Origin: Verrucomicrobiota bacterium
GTDB lineage: Bacteria; Chlamydiota; Chlamydiia; Chlamydiales; JAAKFR01
Length of the DNA: 45,144 nucleotides
Direction of reading: 5' to 3'
Assembly (NCBI GenBank): GCA_018239815.1
Contig: JAFEGP010000004.1
Span: 1-45,144, forward strand
Shown here: positions 34,454-44,366 of the stretch, in pieces
How positions within the stretch are numbered: the first letter of the stretch is position 1
How the letters are laid out: every line of letters begins with the position of its first letter
Program-made: the position numbers and the translations under genes
The notes under the pieces: generated by a model
What the model was told of the DNA's origin: nothing
What the model saw: the letters and a program-made list of their open reading frames with translations, nothing else
The model's database searches: none

Positions 34454-35651
34454 CCTCATCTGTAGCGCGACTGTTTTCTCTAATAATGCTATCGATAAGA
34501 GGTTGTATTTCGTTCATCTCTCTATACTGTGTGTTATAAATATCTGTAGAATAAAGCTTAGTGTCTGTTGGAGCTTGAGCTAGCATACATCCAGAATCGT
34601 CACTGGTATCCACTCTTACTCGAATAGAAACACCAAGAAATAATGGATGTTGTTTTAATTCTTCTGGATCAATACTCAAACGAATGGGAACACGTTGCAC
34701 GATTTTAATCCAATTTCCGGAAGCGTTTTCTGGAGGAAGCAAAGCAAAAGCAATCCCTGAACCTGCTTTAAAACCTAAAACAGTACCGTGGTATTTAACA
34801 GTACAGCCATGCATATCCGCGGTAAATGTAACAGGTTGTCCTATGCGAATTCTTTTTAGTTGAGTCTCTTTATAATTGGCTTCAATCCAGATCTGATCAA
34901 GAGGAACCAAATCCATCATGGTTTGACCTGGAATGAAAATATCACCCACTTGCGCAACACGTTGTGCAATAAAACCCGTATTAGGAGCTAAGACTTTAGA
35001 ATAAATAAGATTGAGATACGCCTGTTTAAAGGCTGTTGCAGCATCTAAAACAATAGGGTGGGTTTCAACACTTACCCCTTCAATCAGCACATCAGCAAGC
35101 TCTGCTTGTTGCTGAGCTGCAGCCATGCGAGCTCTTGCAACCAAAACATTAGTTTGATATTGCTCAAACTCTTCTACTGAGATAGCTCCTGTTGCAACAA
35201 GACCTTCGCGATGTTTAAGATCTAACAAAGCTTGCTCTAAGACTGCTTCTTGTACAAGCAATTCAGCTCGTCTAACCTTAGCTGTATAGAAATACTCAGC
35301 TACTTGTCGTGATACAGCAGCTAGACGATCCTTGGCCAGGTCATACTCTAGTTCTAATTTTGTAGTGTTGAGCTGAACTAATCTCTCTCCTCTTTGCACC
35401 AGATCAGGCTCATCTGCAAAAATAGCTTGAACTCCTGATTGAACCTGAGGAGTAATGTGAATAACGTTTCCGTGTACATAAGCATCATCTGTAAAAACAT
35501 GGATACGAGAATAAAAGAACCAAATACAAAACCATCCAATGCCCACCAATACACACGCCATGAAAAAAATTTTAAACAGAAGCAGTTGCTGACGTTTCTT
35601 TTTCTTTACAGTCTCGTTAAACTCTCTCACTTCGGTTTCATTAGGCTCCAC
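34422..35651 (-). CDS. EmrA/HlyD-type membrane fusion protein
   Basis: A 409-residue periplasmic adaptor for a tripartite efflux pump. One N-terminal membrane anchor (about 24-47), then DAYVHGN (56-62) with the lipoyl strand ITPQVQSGVQAIF, a long helical hairpin (about 95-195), the second lipoyl half with VLAPNTGFIAQRVAQVGD, and a barrel with VPIRLSID. This is the EmrA/HlyD pattern. It begins 11 bases inside the end of the NodT-like gene and is probably translated with it. The inner-membrane pump may be the convergent MFS gene, though that protein has 12 rather than 14 helices. Confidence 0.87.
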   Translation of the reverse strand: MEPNETEVREFNETVKKKKRQQLLLFKIFFMACVLVGIGWFCIWFFYSRIHVFTDDAYVHGNVIHITPQVQSGVQAIFADEPDLVQRGERLVQLNTTKLELEYDLAKDRLAAVSRQVAEYFYTAKVRRAELLVQEAVLEQALLDLKHREGLVATGAISVEEFEQYQTNVLVARARMAAAQQQAELADVLIEGVSVETHPIVLDAATAFKQAYLNLIYSKVLAPNTGFIAQRVAQVGDIFIPGQTMMDLVPLDQIWIEANYKETQLKRIRIGQPVTFTADMHGCTVKYHGTVLGFKAGSGIAFALLPPENASGNWIKIVQRVPIRLSIDPEELKQHPLFLGVSIRVRVDTSDDSGCMLAQAPTDTKLYSTDIYNTQYREMNEIQPLIDSIIRENSRATDEVIHLPHLRES

Positions 35652-37107
35652 AGTATCCTCCTCCCAACGAGCGAATAACCGAAACTATGGCTACCATACG
35701 AACCAACCAAACCTGTTGTTCCAAATTTTGCTGACTATATAACGTGTCTGCGGCATTCAAAACTGGGATCTTAGCATCAACTCCCTTAACATATCTTTCA
35801 CGCGTAAGTTGATAGACTAACCCACTATCTTTTACAGCACGTTCAATCTGCTGCAATCTTTCTTGCGCAGTTTTCAAATTTGTCACCGCATCACTAACAT
35901 CTTGAACAGCTCGTAAAATCGTTTGGTTATAATTTTGCACTGCAAGCTCTAACTCTAATTGCGCTTCGCCCAGTTTAGCTACCAAATCTCCTCCTGTATA
36001 AAGAGGTAGTGTACTAGTGGCTTGCATCCAAATATCCAAAGCTGGATAAGTAAAAAATTTTGTTAAGAAAAAAGAAATAGGCCCTATCATACCCAGTAAA
36101 TCTAAGTTAGGCAAAAACCTGGCTTTAGCAACCTTAACTCCATAGCTCATGGATTGAATCTGCCATAAACTAGCCATAATATCGGGACGCCTAGAAATTA
36201 ATTCCAAAGGCAAACTTGATGGCAAAGGAACAGGTTGTTGATAGCTTGCTACAAGTTCAGCACACAACCCTTCTGAGCGACCACATACACTTGAAATATT
36301 GCCGACCAAGGCTGCTAGAGCATGTTCATCTAATTCAATTAGACCTTCTATTTGAATTAACAGATCTTGTAGTTCCGCAACCTGTGCATCAACAATATAA
36401 GGGAAAAACTCATCTGCCATCCCAGAACTATAACGCTGTTGTAAAAGTTTAAGTAATTCCTGCTTTGTCTGTAACCAATTGGAAATAATGTCTTTTTGAA
36501 TTCTATGGCTTTGTAAACTAAAATAAGCTTGAGCTATGGTTGTGGAAAGAATCAAACGAGCTTGCGCAAGATCAGCTATTTTTGCTTGGACCTGTCCAAG
36601 TTGGGAATAATAAGAGGCGCGATTCTTACCCCAAATATCTATTTCATAGCTAGCTCTAATCAAAGCTGAGGCTGTATTAAACCAAAAATCCGCCTTTTCA
36701 ATTGCAAAAGCAGCAGCAGGCACATACGTATTATAGTTTGTTTGTTTTTGCCTCCAATAACTGCCCATAATATCTACATAAGGCAACAACTTAGAGCGCA
36801 CTTCTATTGCTTTCTCAAAGGCAATCCCAACACGTAGATTGGCTGCGCTAATATCAGGATGGCATGACAAAGCAAGATCAACAAAATTATTAAGTTGCGC
36901 ATCACCAAAAAGTTCCCACCATCTGTCTTGAGGAAAATCTCCTTCATAAAAGGCATCGTGCTGAAGCGCTTCATTTGCAACATCTTTTAGATCAGTGCAA
37001 GTGATATCCAAATAGTGCTTAGAAGATCCAACAGAAAGACAGCCAGGAAAAAGAAAGGCAAATGAGAGCATGCCAACAATTCCTTTCTGCGCTAAACTTC
37101 GCACCAT
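35641..37107 (-). CDS. Outer-membrane efflux lipoprotein, NodT/OprM type
   Basis: The outer-membrane channel of the pump. The 488 residues begin with a lipoprotein signal and Cys23 in LFPGC; a second in-frame ATG at 37071 (with AAGGA upstream) would give a shorter signal. The body shows the duplicated TolC pattern: WWELFGDAQLNNFVDLAL, ISRRPDIMASLWQ, VAKARFLPNLDLLG, and YVKGVDAKIPVLNAADTLY. Divergent from rnhC with overlapping start codons. Followed by the emrA-like gene with 11 bases overlap. Confidence 0.88.
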   Translation of the reverse strand: MVRSLAQKGIVGMLSFAFLFPGCLSVGSSKHYLDITCTDLKDVANEALQHDAFYEGDFPQDRWWELFGDAQLNNFVDLALSCHPDISAANLRVGIAFEKAIEVRSKLLPYVDIMGSYWRQKQTNYNTYVPAAAFAIEKADFWFNTASALIRASYEIDIWGKNRASYYSQLGQVQAKIADLAQARLILSTTIAQAYFSLQSHRIQKDIISNWLQTKQELLKLLQQRYSSGMADEFFPYIVDAQVAELQDLLIQIEGLIELDEHALAALVGNISSVCGRSEGLCAELVASYQQPVPLPSSLPLELISRRPDIMASLWQIQSMSYGVKVAKARFLPNLDLLGMIGPISFFLTKFFTYPALDIWMQATSTLPLYTGGDLVAKLGEAQLELELAVQNYNQTILRAVQDVSDAVTNLKTAQERLQQIERAVKDSGLVYQLTRERYVKGVDAKIPVLNAADTLYSQQNLEQQVWLVRMVAIVSVIRSLGGGYCGA

Positions 37108-37996
37108 GTCATCCCCTTTCGTCGTTCAGATTGACCCGTTATTGGAAAGCAAATTGCGTGCCGTGCTGGAGAAAAATAATTTTACTCTGACATGTCCACC
37201 CCATACTCTACTGCAAGCCAAAAAAGACCGCCTGTGTTGTACGCTCTACACTTCTGGCAAACTTGTTGTGCAAGGCAAAGGCATGGAGGAATTTATAACT
37301 TTTGTTCTAGAACCAGAGGTTTTGGGAACTTTTACTTATGGGCAGCATCATCATATTGATCCAACAGCACGCATTGGGGTCGATGAATCTGGGAAAGGTG
37401 ATTTTTTTGGTCCCCTTTGTGTTGCTGCTGTATTTGCTGATGAAAACTGCGCTGCTGAACTCCACAAATTAGGTGTTAAAGACTCTAAAAAACTCACTGA
37501 CAGCACGATCTTAAACCTAGCCACTAAAATAGAAGCCTCATATCCATATTCTATAGTTAGAATTGGACCCGAGCGTTATAACAGTCTTTATCAGCAGTTT
37601 GGAAATCTAAATCTATTATTAGGCTGGGGACACGCTACAGCCATTGACGATTTATTAACAAAAGTGTCCTGTACACGCGTAATTATTGATCAGTTTGCTG
37701 CGGAACATGTTGTATTAAATGCTTTAAAAAGAAAAAAATGCTCCGTAACACTAGAACAACGTACAAAGGCGGAAGAGGACGTTGTGGTAGCAGCAGCTTC
37801 TATTTTAGCACGTGCTGCTTTTGTGAGGGGTTTAGCTTACTTGTCACAAAAATATGGAATAGAGCTTCCTAAAGGAGCTAGTTCCCAAACAATTGCGATA
37901 GGAAAGCAACTTGTCAATCAATACGGTCCCGATGTATTGAAGCAACTTGCTAAATTACACTTTAAGACGACAGAGGAGATTTTAAAAGCACCATGA
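37106..37996 (+). CDS. rnhC: Ribonuclease HIII
   Basis: Cuts RNA in RNA/DNA hybrids. The 296-residue product from ATG 37106 has the RNase HIII N-terminal TBP-like domain (VQIDPLLESKLRAVLE, YTSGKLVVQGKGMEEF) and then the catalytic DESGKGDFFGP motif (Asp93, Glu94), VKDSKKLTD and the late VVAAASILARA. An ATG at 37070 extends the frame but homologues begin at the chosen one. Its end overlaps the outer-membrane protein gene by four bases. Counterpart of CT008. Confidence 0.92.
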   Translation: MSSPFVVQIDPLLESKLRAVLEKNNFTLTCPPHTLLQAKKDRLCCTLYTSGKLVVQGKGMEEFITFVLEPEVLGTFTYGQHHHIDPTARIGVDESGKGDFFGPLCVAAVFADENCAAELHKLGVKDSKKLTDSTILNLATKIEASYPYSIVRIGPERYNSLYQQFGNLNLLLGWGHATAIDDLLTKVSCTRVIIDQFAAEHVVLNALKRKKCSVTLEQRTKAEEDVVVAAASILARAAFVRGLAYLSQKYGIELPKGASSQTIAIGKQLVNQYGPDVLKQLAKLHFKTTEEILKAP

Positions 37997-38886
37997 AGAG
38001 ACTGTTATTTATTTGCATGTCAGTGATACCTCTTTATGCTGCTCCAGTGGAATGGAATGACCAAGAAAGCTTTCCTGCTCCCCCTCCTTTTTATCCTTTT
38101 TCTTTGGGTGGCAGCTATACTAACGTTGCACCAGCTGCTTTCACAACACCTGGCACAACAGGGAAGCTTCACTATGTTCAATACGATGCTAACTTTTCTT
38201 ATACCCATCCCTTTAGCGAAACACATGGCTTAATTTTCGGAACAGGTTGGGTAGGTGTAGATTTAAATTGGGCTAATAACCCGGATTTTAATGAGACCAA
38301 TTTCAATTATATTGATTTCTCTTTTGGAGGTTTCTCGAAAGTCTTTTCTAATTGGGTATGGACTTTAAACATTGCTGCCTTCTTAGACACCCAGCAATTT
38401 TCCTTTTCTGACTATGCTCTATATCAATCTGTGCTCTGGGGAAAATATACTTGGAATCCTTGCATAGAGCTTGATTTCGGTTTCTTATTAGAACTTGGAC
38501 TAAACCAAGACTTTGTTTGGCCCATCCTAGGGTTTATTTACAACTATAACGATCGTTTACGCCTCCATGCTGTTTATCCAATTGATATGACTTTGGAATA
38601 CGACCTTATGCCTACCTTGACAGCTGCTGGAGCTGTACGTATTTTAAGAAACCGCCATCGTGTTGCAGATAATGAGCCCCTTCCTCAAGCTGTTTTTCTC
38701 TATCAAACATGGGGTTTAGAGTTTGATTTGGAGTATAAGCCTGTACCTTGGTTCTTTGTGAATGGGTTTGTTGGGTCGACTACCCCCGGCAACCTTACAA
38801 TCTCTAACAGAGATAACACCTCTAGCACTGACTTTAAATTCAAATCTTCTTTTTACGCAGGTCTGAATTCAGCGTTAAGTTTTTAA
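37993..38886 (+). CDS. Outer-membrane beta-barrel protein
   Basis: A 297-residue protein with an N-terminal signal (MKRLLFICMSVIPLYAA), a Pro-rich start and alternating hydrophobic/aromatic strands throughout (for example FSYTHPFSETHGLIFGTGW, YIDFSFGGFSKVF), ending in Phe preceded by ALS, as in barrels recognised by BamA. The fold resembles the DUF6268-type barrels but I do not assign a family with certainty. ATG overlaps the rnhC stop by four bases (ATGA). Function unknown; porin or adhesin possible. Confidence 0.65.
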   Translation: MKRLLFICMSVIPLYAAPVEWNDQESFPAPPPFYPFSLGGSYTNVAPAAFTTPGTTGKLHYVQYDANFSYTHPFSETHGLIFGTGWVGVDLNWANNPDFNETNFNYIDFSFGGFSKVFSNWVWTLNIAAFLDTQQFSFSDYALYQSVLWGKYTWNPCIELDFGFLLELGLNQDFVWPILGFIYNYNDRLRLHAVYPIDMTLEYDLMPTLTAAGAVRILRNRHRVADNEPLPQAVFLYQTWGLEFDLEYKPVPWFFVNGFVGSTTPGNLTISNRDNTSSTDFKFKSSFYAGLNSALSF

Positions 38887-38911
38887 TTTAGCAAGACTTC
38901 CCGTTAGAATT

Positions 38912-39406
38912 ATGATAGAATTAGTTTATAATATTTTAAAAATTATGGACTCTCTTAATTCTTGTCGTGTCAGATTTGGTAGATGTTATGAAGGCCTGCG
39001 GGACTCTCATCCTTGCCTCAAGGCCCTATTGGTAACTTCTGTCGCCATGCTTGCTATTGGCTTAGCAGCAGCATGGATTCCTTCTATGCCTTCTTCCCTT
39101 ATTTCTCCTTTTATTAAGATAGGAGGTTCTATGATGGGAAGTCTTATCTTTTTCAAATGCACATTTGGACACAGAGAGGCAGCCTCTCAAGAGGGAAGAA
39201 GAATAAAAATTACTTTACTTGCAGGCCTGGCCTTAATCATAGGCGGGGCTGTTGTCCAAGGTCTACTTTCAGGAGGGCCCTCTGCTATTGGACAAGCAGC
39301 TCTCTATATGGGGATACCACTTGGATTAAGCTCCCTTATGTCTATCGCTACTAAACGCTTTTCACCTGAAAAATACAAACAACTTCAGCAAACAGAAGAG
39401 CTCTAA
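38912..39406 (+). CDS. Unknown four-segment membrane protein (Inc-like)
   Basis: A 164-residue protein with hydrophobic segments at about 36-56, 62-82, 99-118 and 126-146, arranged as two close-set pairs, short polar ends, and no signal peptide. Starts at ATG 38912 or ATG 38945; neither has a clear ribosome site. The paired hydrophobic hairpins match the shape of inclusion-membrane proteins. No homologue named. It lies 25 bases after the outer-membrane gene and its end is five bases from the convergent yfcH-like gene. Confidence 0.55.
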   Translation: MIELVYNILKIMDSLNSCRVRFGRCYEGLRDSHPCLKALLVTSVAMLAIGLAAAWIPSMPSSLISPFIKIGGSMMGSLIFFKCTFGHREAASQEGRRIKITLLAGLALIIGGAVVQGLLSGGPSAIGQAALYMGIPLGLSSLMSIATKRFSPEKYKQLQQTEEL

Positions 39407-39411
39407 TCATC

Positions 39412-40281
39412 TTAAAGATCCACGAGTGTTTTTAAAGCTGCTTCAAGACTGGGCTGAGAAAAACGATACCCTTCATCAAGTAATTTTTTTGGATAAACTC
39501 TTAAACTTCCCAATAAGAGCTCACTGCTGGCTCCTAGTAGAGCCCTTAACATATGCTTGGGCAGCCTTAAACAAGCGGGTCGATGCAGCACCTGTGCCAG
39601 TATCCAAGTCCATTCTAAATTCGTTACAGGCTGAGGACTTGTAACATTAACAGGACCTGTTACCGCAGGATTGTCTATGCAAAATTTTAGAATTTGACAT
39701 ACATCTTGGATGGCAACCCAACTCATCCATTGTCGCCCATCCCCCCATATGCCACCCATCCCCCATCGAAAAACAGGTAGAAGTTTTTTTAAAAAACCTC
39801 CTTGACCTAAGACTAAGCCAAAGCGAGCCACTATCACCCTTGTGTTAGGCAAGCTCATATGAAGATCTTCCCAATGTTGGCAAATAGGAGCCAAAACACC
39901 TTCTCCAGAGCAACTTGTTTCATCAAGTTCTATAGAACCCCTATCTGCCCCATAATAACCTAGTGCAGAAGCCCCTAAATAAACTTTCACTTTAGCATGC
40001 TGAGCTAATGTACGTACAAGCAAAGAGGTGGCTTGATAGCGACTTTGTGCTATGCGCCTTAGCTTTGCCTGGCTCCAACGCCCTGCTATACCCTCTCCGG
40101 CTAGATTGATAACAACATCTACATCTTCTACAAGTTGAGGGTCCAAAACCCCTTGTTCTGGGTTCCAATAATGCTCATTGCAAGAAGGATGACGCGTCAA
40201 AAGCACTAATTGATGCTCTGCGAAATACTCTTGCAGATACTTTCCTATAAAACCACGAGCTCCAGCAATAATAATCTTCAC
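39412..40281 (-). CDS. YfcH-type NAD-dependent epimerase-like protein (TIGR01777)
   Basis: A 289-residue SDR-like Rossmann protein. Seen: GARGFIGKYLQ (7-17) binding the dinucleotide, NLAGEGIAGRWS and the SALGYYGADRG strand with the Tyr/active-site region, and late LEWTWILAQVLHRPA. This combination is diagnostic of the TIGR01777 (YfcH/SulA-like) family whose substrate is unknown; in other bacteria it is linked to cell division but without proof. It ends five bases from the convergent membrane protein and starts 56 bases before the divergent gatC. Confidence 0.87.
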   Translation of the reverse strand: MKIIIAGARGFIGKYLQEYFAEHQLVLLTRHPSCNEHYWNPEQGVLDPQLVEDVDVVINLAGEGIAGRWSQAKLRRIAQSRYQATSLLVRTLAQHAKVKVYLGASALGYYGADRGSIELDETSCSGEGVLAPICQHWEDLHMSLPNTRVIVARFGLVLGQGGFLKKLLPVFRWGMGGIWGDGRQWMSWVAIQDVCQILKFCIDNPAVTGPVNVTSPQPVTNLEWTWILAQVLHRPACLRLPKHMLRALLGASSELLLGSLRVYPKKLLDEGYRFSQPSLEAALKTLVDL

Positions 40282-40337
40282 AGAGTTTTTTTAAGCACAG
40301 TTGACCATTAACATGCAAGACGCTACAATCCTGCCCC

Positions 40338-40649
40338 ATGTCAGAACTTAATAAAGATCAGTTAACTGCTTTAGCAAGGTTATGTCGCTTAGAACTTAAC
40401 CAAGAAGAATTAACTCGACTTTCTTCTGATTTTCAAAAAATTGTCAATTACGTGGCTTTGCTTGATATGGTAGAAACTTCTGATCTTTCTCCTTATTCTC
40501 ACATGCAGGAGCAAAGTTTTGATACATTGAGGGATGACAAAGTCCAAGAGCCTTTATCACGCGCAGACTTTTTGGCAAATGCTCCCGATCATGTTGGTGG
40601 AATGATACGCGTGCCCACGGTGATTCATCATGTACCAAAAAACAGCTAA
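40338..40649 (+). CDS. gatC: Asp/Glu-tRNA amidotransferase subunit C
   Basis: GatC stabilises GatA in the GatCAB complex that turns misacylated Glu-tRNA(Gln) and Asp-tRNA(Asn) into Gln and Asn forms. The 103-residue protein has the family layout: LARLCRLELNQEELTRLSSDFQKIVNYV, then PYSHMQ, LRDD and a basic end with RVPTVI. The stop overlaps gatA by 20 bases, giving coupled translation. gatC-gatA-gatB order as in CT002-CT004. Confidence 0.93.
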   Translation: MSELNKDQLTALARLCRLELNQEELTRLSSDFQKIVNYVALLDMVETSDLSPYSHMQEQSFDTLRDDKVQEPLSRADFLANAPDHVGGMIRVPTVIHHVPKNS

Positions 40650-42081
40650 ACAACTTCATCAAGATTTCTGCCAAGGTCATCTAAAAGCTGAAGCAATTGC
40701 TCAATACTTTTTACATCGTATTCGTATTTTTGATCCTCAAGTCGGAGCTTTCTTATCTGTATTTTCTCAGCGAGTTTTAGAAAAAGCTCAGCTCTTAGAT
40801 AAAAAACGCGCTCAAGGCAAAAAGCTGGGTAGACTAGCTGGCATTCCTTTGGCACTTAAAGACAATATTCATGTGAAGGATGAGCTCACGACATGTGGTT
40901 CAAAGTTCTTGTCAAATTACCGCGCTGTATTTGATGCAAGCGCGACAAAATTCATTGAAGAAGAGGATGGTTTGATTCTTGGCAAAGTCAACATGGATGA
41001 GTTTGCCATGGGGTCTTCTACAGAACATTCTGCCCTACAAAAAACCTACAATCCTTGGGATTTAACACGTGTACCTGGAGGGTCTTCAGGAGGTGCAGCA
41101 GCAGCTGTAGCAGCTGGATTAGTTCCTCTTGCTTTAGGCAGTGATACAGGGGGCTCTGTTCGTCAGCCTGCTGCTTTTTGTGGATGTCTGGGATTTAAAC
41201 CTACCTATGGAAGAGTGTCTCGCTACGGACTTGTTGCTTTCGGTTCTTCGCTAGATCAAATTGGCCCCTTAGCACGTTCGATGGAGGACATTGCTTTAAT
41301 CATGGAAGTGCTGGGTCGTCATGATCCTTATGATGCCACATCTTTGACTCAACCTCCTTCTCTTGCCCAAGATTGTCAGTTATCACTTAAAGGCAAGCGC
41401 ATCGGCATTCCTTGGCACTTACTGGAAGGCTTAAATGAGGAAGCTCTTCGAGCTTTTGAACAGGCATTGGACGTTTATAAGAAATTAGGCTGTGAACTTG
41501 TTGATATCCATCTTGATATTCTTAAGGCTTCTGTTGCCACGTATTACATCATTGCAACAGCTGAAGCTTCAACTAATTTAGCGCGTTTTGATGGCATTCG
41601 CTATGGAGTACGTGCTGAAGCTAAAACTCTGGATGAAGTTTATGTTCGTTCTCGCTCAGAGGGTTTTGGAGCAGAAGTCAAACGACGCATTATGCTTGGA
41701 ACTTATGTATTAAGCGCAGGGTACCAAGATGCCTTTTATAAAAAAGCAGCCTGCGTCCGTGCTAAGATGATTGAAGCTTGTGAACATGTATTTAAACTTT
41801 GCGATGTTATAGCTACGCCCGTAACACCAACGCCTGCTTTCCAATTTGGAGCCATCCAAGATCCTTTGCAGATGTATCTACAAGATATTTTTACGATACC
41901 TGCCAACCTAACAAAGTTACCTGCCCTTTCCCATCCTATTTCACCTGTCGCCCATCTACCTTTTGGATTACAGTTGATGGGTCCTAGACAACAGGATGCT
42001 CTTGTTTGCGCCTTTGCATTAGCGTACGAGCAGGCAACTTCTTTACCAACGATTGCAAAACTTTTCGATCGGGAGGCTTAA
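40630..42081 (+). CDS. gatA: Asp/Glu-tRNA amidotransferase subunit A
   Basis: The amidase that frees ammonia from Gln or Asn for transamidation. The 483 residues carry the Ser-cisSer-Lys triad: Lys in ALKDNIHVK, and the Gly/Ser-rich [15 protein letters not shown] plus [35 protein letters not shown] confirms the amidase-signature family. Length is normal. It starts inside gatC and ends four bases before the gatB start. Confidence 0.96.
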   Translation: MYQKTAKQLHQDFCQGHLKAEAIAQYFLHRIRIFDPQVGAFLSVFSQRVLEKAQLLDKKRAQGKKLGRLAGIPLALKDNIHVKDELTTCGSKFLSNYRAVFDASATKFIEEEDGLILGKVNMDEFAMGSSTEHSALQKTYNPWDLTRVPGGSSGGAAAAVAAGLVPLALGSDTGGSVRQPAAFCGCLGFKPTYGRVSRYGLVAFGSSLDQIGPLARSMEDIALIMEVLGRHDPYDATSLTQPPSLAQDCQLSLKGKRIGIPWHLLEGLNEEALRAFEQALDVYKKLGCELVDIHLDILKASVATYYIIATAEASTNLARFDGIRYGVRAEAKTLDEVYVRSRSEGFGAEVKRRIMLGTYVLSAGYQDAFYKKAACVRAKMIEACEHVFKLCDVIATPVTPTPAFQFGAIQDPLQMYLQDIFTIPANLTKLPALSHPISPVAHLPFGLQLMGPRQQDALVCAFALAYEQATSLPTIAKLFDREA

Positions 42082-42085
42082 TCAC

Positions 42086-43558
42086 GTGGATCCTGCTATC
42101 TTTACGCAATGGGAAATGGTTATCGGTCTTGAGGTTCACGTTGAGCTGAATACACGTTCTAAATTGTTTAGCACTGCGCCTAATCGTTTTGGAGATGAGC
42201 CTAACACAAACATCTCTGTAGTCTGCACAGGTCAACCAGGATCTCTTCCCGTCCTTAATCAAGAAGCTGTACGCAAAGCTGTTCTTTTTGGTTGCGCTGT
42301 TCAAGCTGAGGTCGCTCATTATAGTCGTTTTGATCGAAAATCTTATTTTTATCCTGATAGCCCTCGTAATTTTCAAATTACTCAGTTTGAAATGCCGATT
42401 ATCCGAGGTGGATACATTATTGCTGATGTTGAAGGCAATCCAAGGCAATTTCCTATTAATCGAGCACATCTTGAAGACGATGCAGGGACATTAAAGCATT
42501 ATCATACCTTTGCTGGCGTAGATTACAACCGTGCTGGCGTACCTTTGATTGAAATTGTATCTGAACCCTGTTTACACTCTGCAAAAGAAGCTGTTGCTTA
42601 TGCTTCAGCCTTAAAAGCTCTTTTGGAATACTTAAACGTCTCAGATTGTAATATGGAAGAGGGATCTTTACGTATGGACGTGAATATTTCAACACGTCCC
42701 AAAGGCTCCAAAGAACTTCGTAATAAAGTTGAAATCAAAAACATGAACTCTTTTAGTTTTCTAACCTTAGCTGTAGAAGCTGAGTTTAGAAGACAAGTTC
42801 ATGCTTATCTTGCTCGCCCTCAAGACGATCCAAAAACTATTATTCATCAATCCACATATCGTTGGGATCCTGAGCGTAAAGAAGCTGTTTTGATGCGTAC
42901 TAAAGAGTCTGCTGATGACTATCGCTATTTTTTAGAACCAGATCTTCCTCCTCTTATTTTAGAGCAGGAGTACATTGATAATTTGCGCGCCCAGCTACCT
43001 GAATTGCCTTATGCTCGAGAAAAACGCTATATTCAACAGCTTGGCTTAGCTCATGACATTTCTCAAATTCTTGTTCAGGAAAAGGCTTTGGCTGATTACT
43101 TTGAGCAAGCATTAACAAGATGTCCTGGCAATCCTAAGGGTGTTGCAAACTGGATTGTTGTTGAGTTTGCAGGACGCTATAAAGAAAGTGGTCAAACTAT
43201 TTGGAATTCTGGCCTTCCTCCTCACCGTGTAGGCGACTTAGTGGCCATGATTGAAAAAGGGGATATTACAGGTAAGATTGCCAAACTGGTCGCCGATGAA
43301 ATGGTGCTCTATCCTGACAAAGAGGTCTGCGCCATTGTGGATGCTAATCCTCTTTTCCGACCCGTACAGGATGAATCAGCGCTTTCAGATATTGTAGACA
43401 AAGTATTGCAGCACAATGCTCAATCTGTGGAAGACTTTAAAAGTGGACGTACTAAGGCTTTTGCCTTTTTGGTGGGTCAAGTCATGAAAGAAACACAGGG
43501 CAAAGCTTCCCCTGCTGTTGTTAATCGCTTACTGCATGAAAAGATGGGAACAAACTAA
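42086..43558 (+). CDS. gatB: Asp/Glu-tRNA amidotransferase subunit B
   Basis: The kinase-like subunit that activates the misacylated tRNA and completes amide transfer. The 490 residues contain GLEVHVEL near the start, [12 protein letters not shown], the cradle [19 protein letters not shown] and DDAGTLKHY, and a helical C-terminal YqeY-like tRNA-binding tail (about 400-490). The start is GTG 42086 with GGGAGG nine bases upstream; a TTG 11 codons earlier would overlap gatA. It ends convergent with the next membrane gene, overlapping four bases. Confidence 0.95.
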   Translation: MDPAIFTQWEMVIGLEVHVELNTRSKLFSTAPNRFGDEPNTNISVVCTGQPGSLPVLNQEAVRKAVLFGCAVQAEVAHYSRFDRKSYFYPDSPRNFQITQFEMPIIRGGYIIADVEGNPRQFPINRAHLEDDAGTLKHYHTFAGVDYNRAGVPLIEIVSEPCLHSAKEAVAYASALKALLEYLNVSDCNMEEGSLRMDVNISTRPKGSKELRNKVEIKNMNSFSFLTLAVEAEFRRQVHAYLARPQDDPKTIIHQSTYRWDPERKEAVLMRTKESADDYRYFLEPDLPPLILEQEYIDNLRAQLPELPYAREKRYIQQLGLAHDISQILVQEKALADYFEQALTRCPGNPKGVANWIVVEFAGRYKESGQTIWNSGLPPHRVGDLVAMIEKGDITGKIAKLVADEMVLYPDKEVCAIVDANPLFRPVQDESALSDIVDKVLQHNAQSVEDFKSGRTKAFAFLVGQVMKETQGKASPAVVNRLLHEKMGTN

Positions 43559-44229
43559 GCTCTTGTGTCAGCAGACATGAGTCTTTGACTGTAGCCTAAA
43601 AAATCTAGATCTCCTTTACCCTGATTGTGATATCGCTCTTTAATCGCTTCTGGAGCAGTTGCAAACGCCACGCGGTATTTTTGCTTCTTTAAGCTATCTA
43701 ACAGACCAAATCTTACCAGGTTTAAACTTAACAAAACCAGTGTAGAAGAAAGTACAATCATGCTTGTGTTATCATGTGCTGCAGAAGGTATGCCTCCACC
43801 GTATGTGATCCCTAAAATTGCAATGGCAGCTCCAATCAAACACAAAGCAGCAACAGTGTTTAAAACTGTTGAAACAGTTCTGCGATGTTCATCACCATTT
43901 GCACCTTTAAAAAGGTGTTTTAACACCAACTGATTGACAACTAAAGAAAAACCAAAGCCTGCGACACCTACACCAATGACCAACATAGGCAATGATGTGG
44001 CACTGATAGACATACCAGCTTGCGTAAAAGCTCCCGTAGAAGATAATACGACTGTTAGAAATGTGGCACCAATTAAGAAAATACCCATATTTACCATAAA
44101 GGCACGCATCTTACGGTTTGTTTCGGTATTACCTTTTTCCGCCCATCTAAAGACTTTTTGGATCCCGCCAAGAGCAGAGTCCTTGACGCCAGAGAGAGCG
44201 TCTCCAATCTTATCCCCTACAGCACTCAT
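43555..44229 (-). CDS. Unknown four-segment membrane protein (Inc-like)
   Basis: A 224-residue protein with a soluble N-terminus of about 40 residues (Gly/Ala/Lys-rich), hydrophobic segments at about 43-63, 80-103, 120-143 and 155-175, and a polar tail. Two hydrophobic hairpins, no signal peptide and a location next to gatCAB, where C. trachomatis also has Inc-like genes (CT005-CT006), make it an inclusion-membrane candidate. It has a strong promoter at 44265-44293. No family recognised. Confidence 0.6.
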   Translation of the reverse strand: MSAVGDKIGDALSGVKDSALGGIQKVFRWAEKGNTETNRKMRAFMVNMGIFLIGATFLTVVLSSTGAFTQAGMSISATSLPMLVIGVGVAGFGFSLVVNQLVLKHLFKGANGDEHRRTVSTVLNTVAALCLIGAAIAILGITYGGGIPSAAHDNTSMIVLSSTLVLLSLNLVRFGLLDSLKKQKYRVAFATAPEAIKERYHNQGKGDLDFLGYSQRLMSADTRA

Positions 44230-44264
44230 ACTTACTATTCTTCTTTTTTAAATTATTTACTACT

Positions 44265-44293
44265 ATTATAGCACATAATTTATTAATAAACAA
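44265..44293 (-). promoter_or_regulatory. Candidate promoter for the 43555-44229 gene
   Basis: On the minus strand TTGTTT (44288-44293) and a perfect TATAAT (44265-44270) are spaced by exactly 17 bases. Initiation near 44258 leaves a leader of about 29 bases before ATG 44229. Confidence 0.55.
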
Positions 44294-44366
44294 TGTTATA
44301 TAAAATTAATTTTAACTTAACAAAGAATTAAAAAAGAATAGTAATGGGGTCCCACGCAATTAAACC

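Noticed and set aside
40444-42469. Long antisense frames inside gatA, gatB and other core genes
   Set aside because: They follow the codon structure of the sense genes, lack ribosome sites and match no family.
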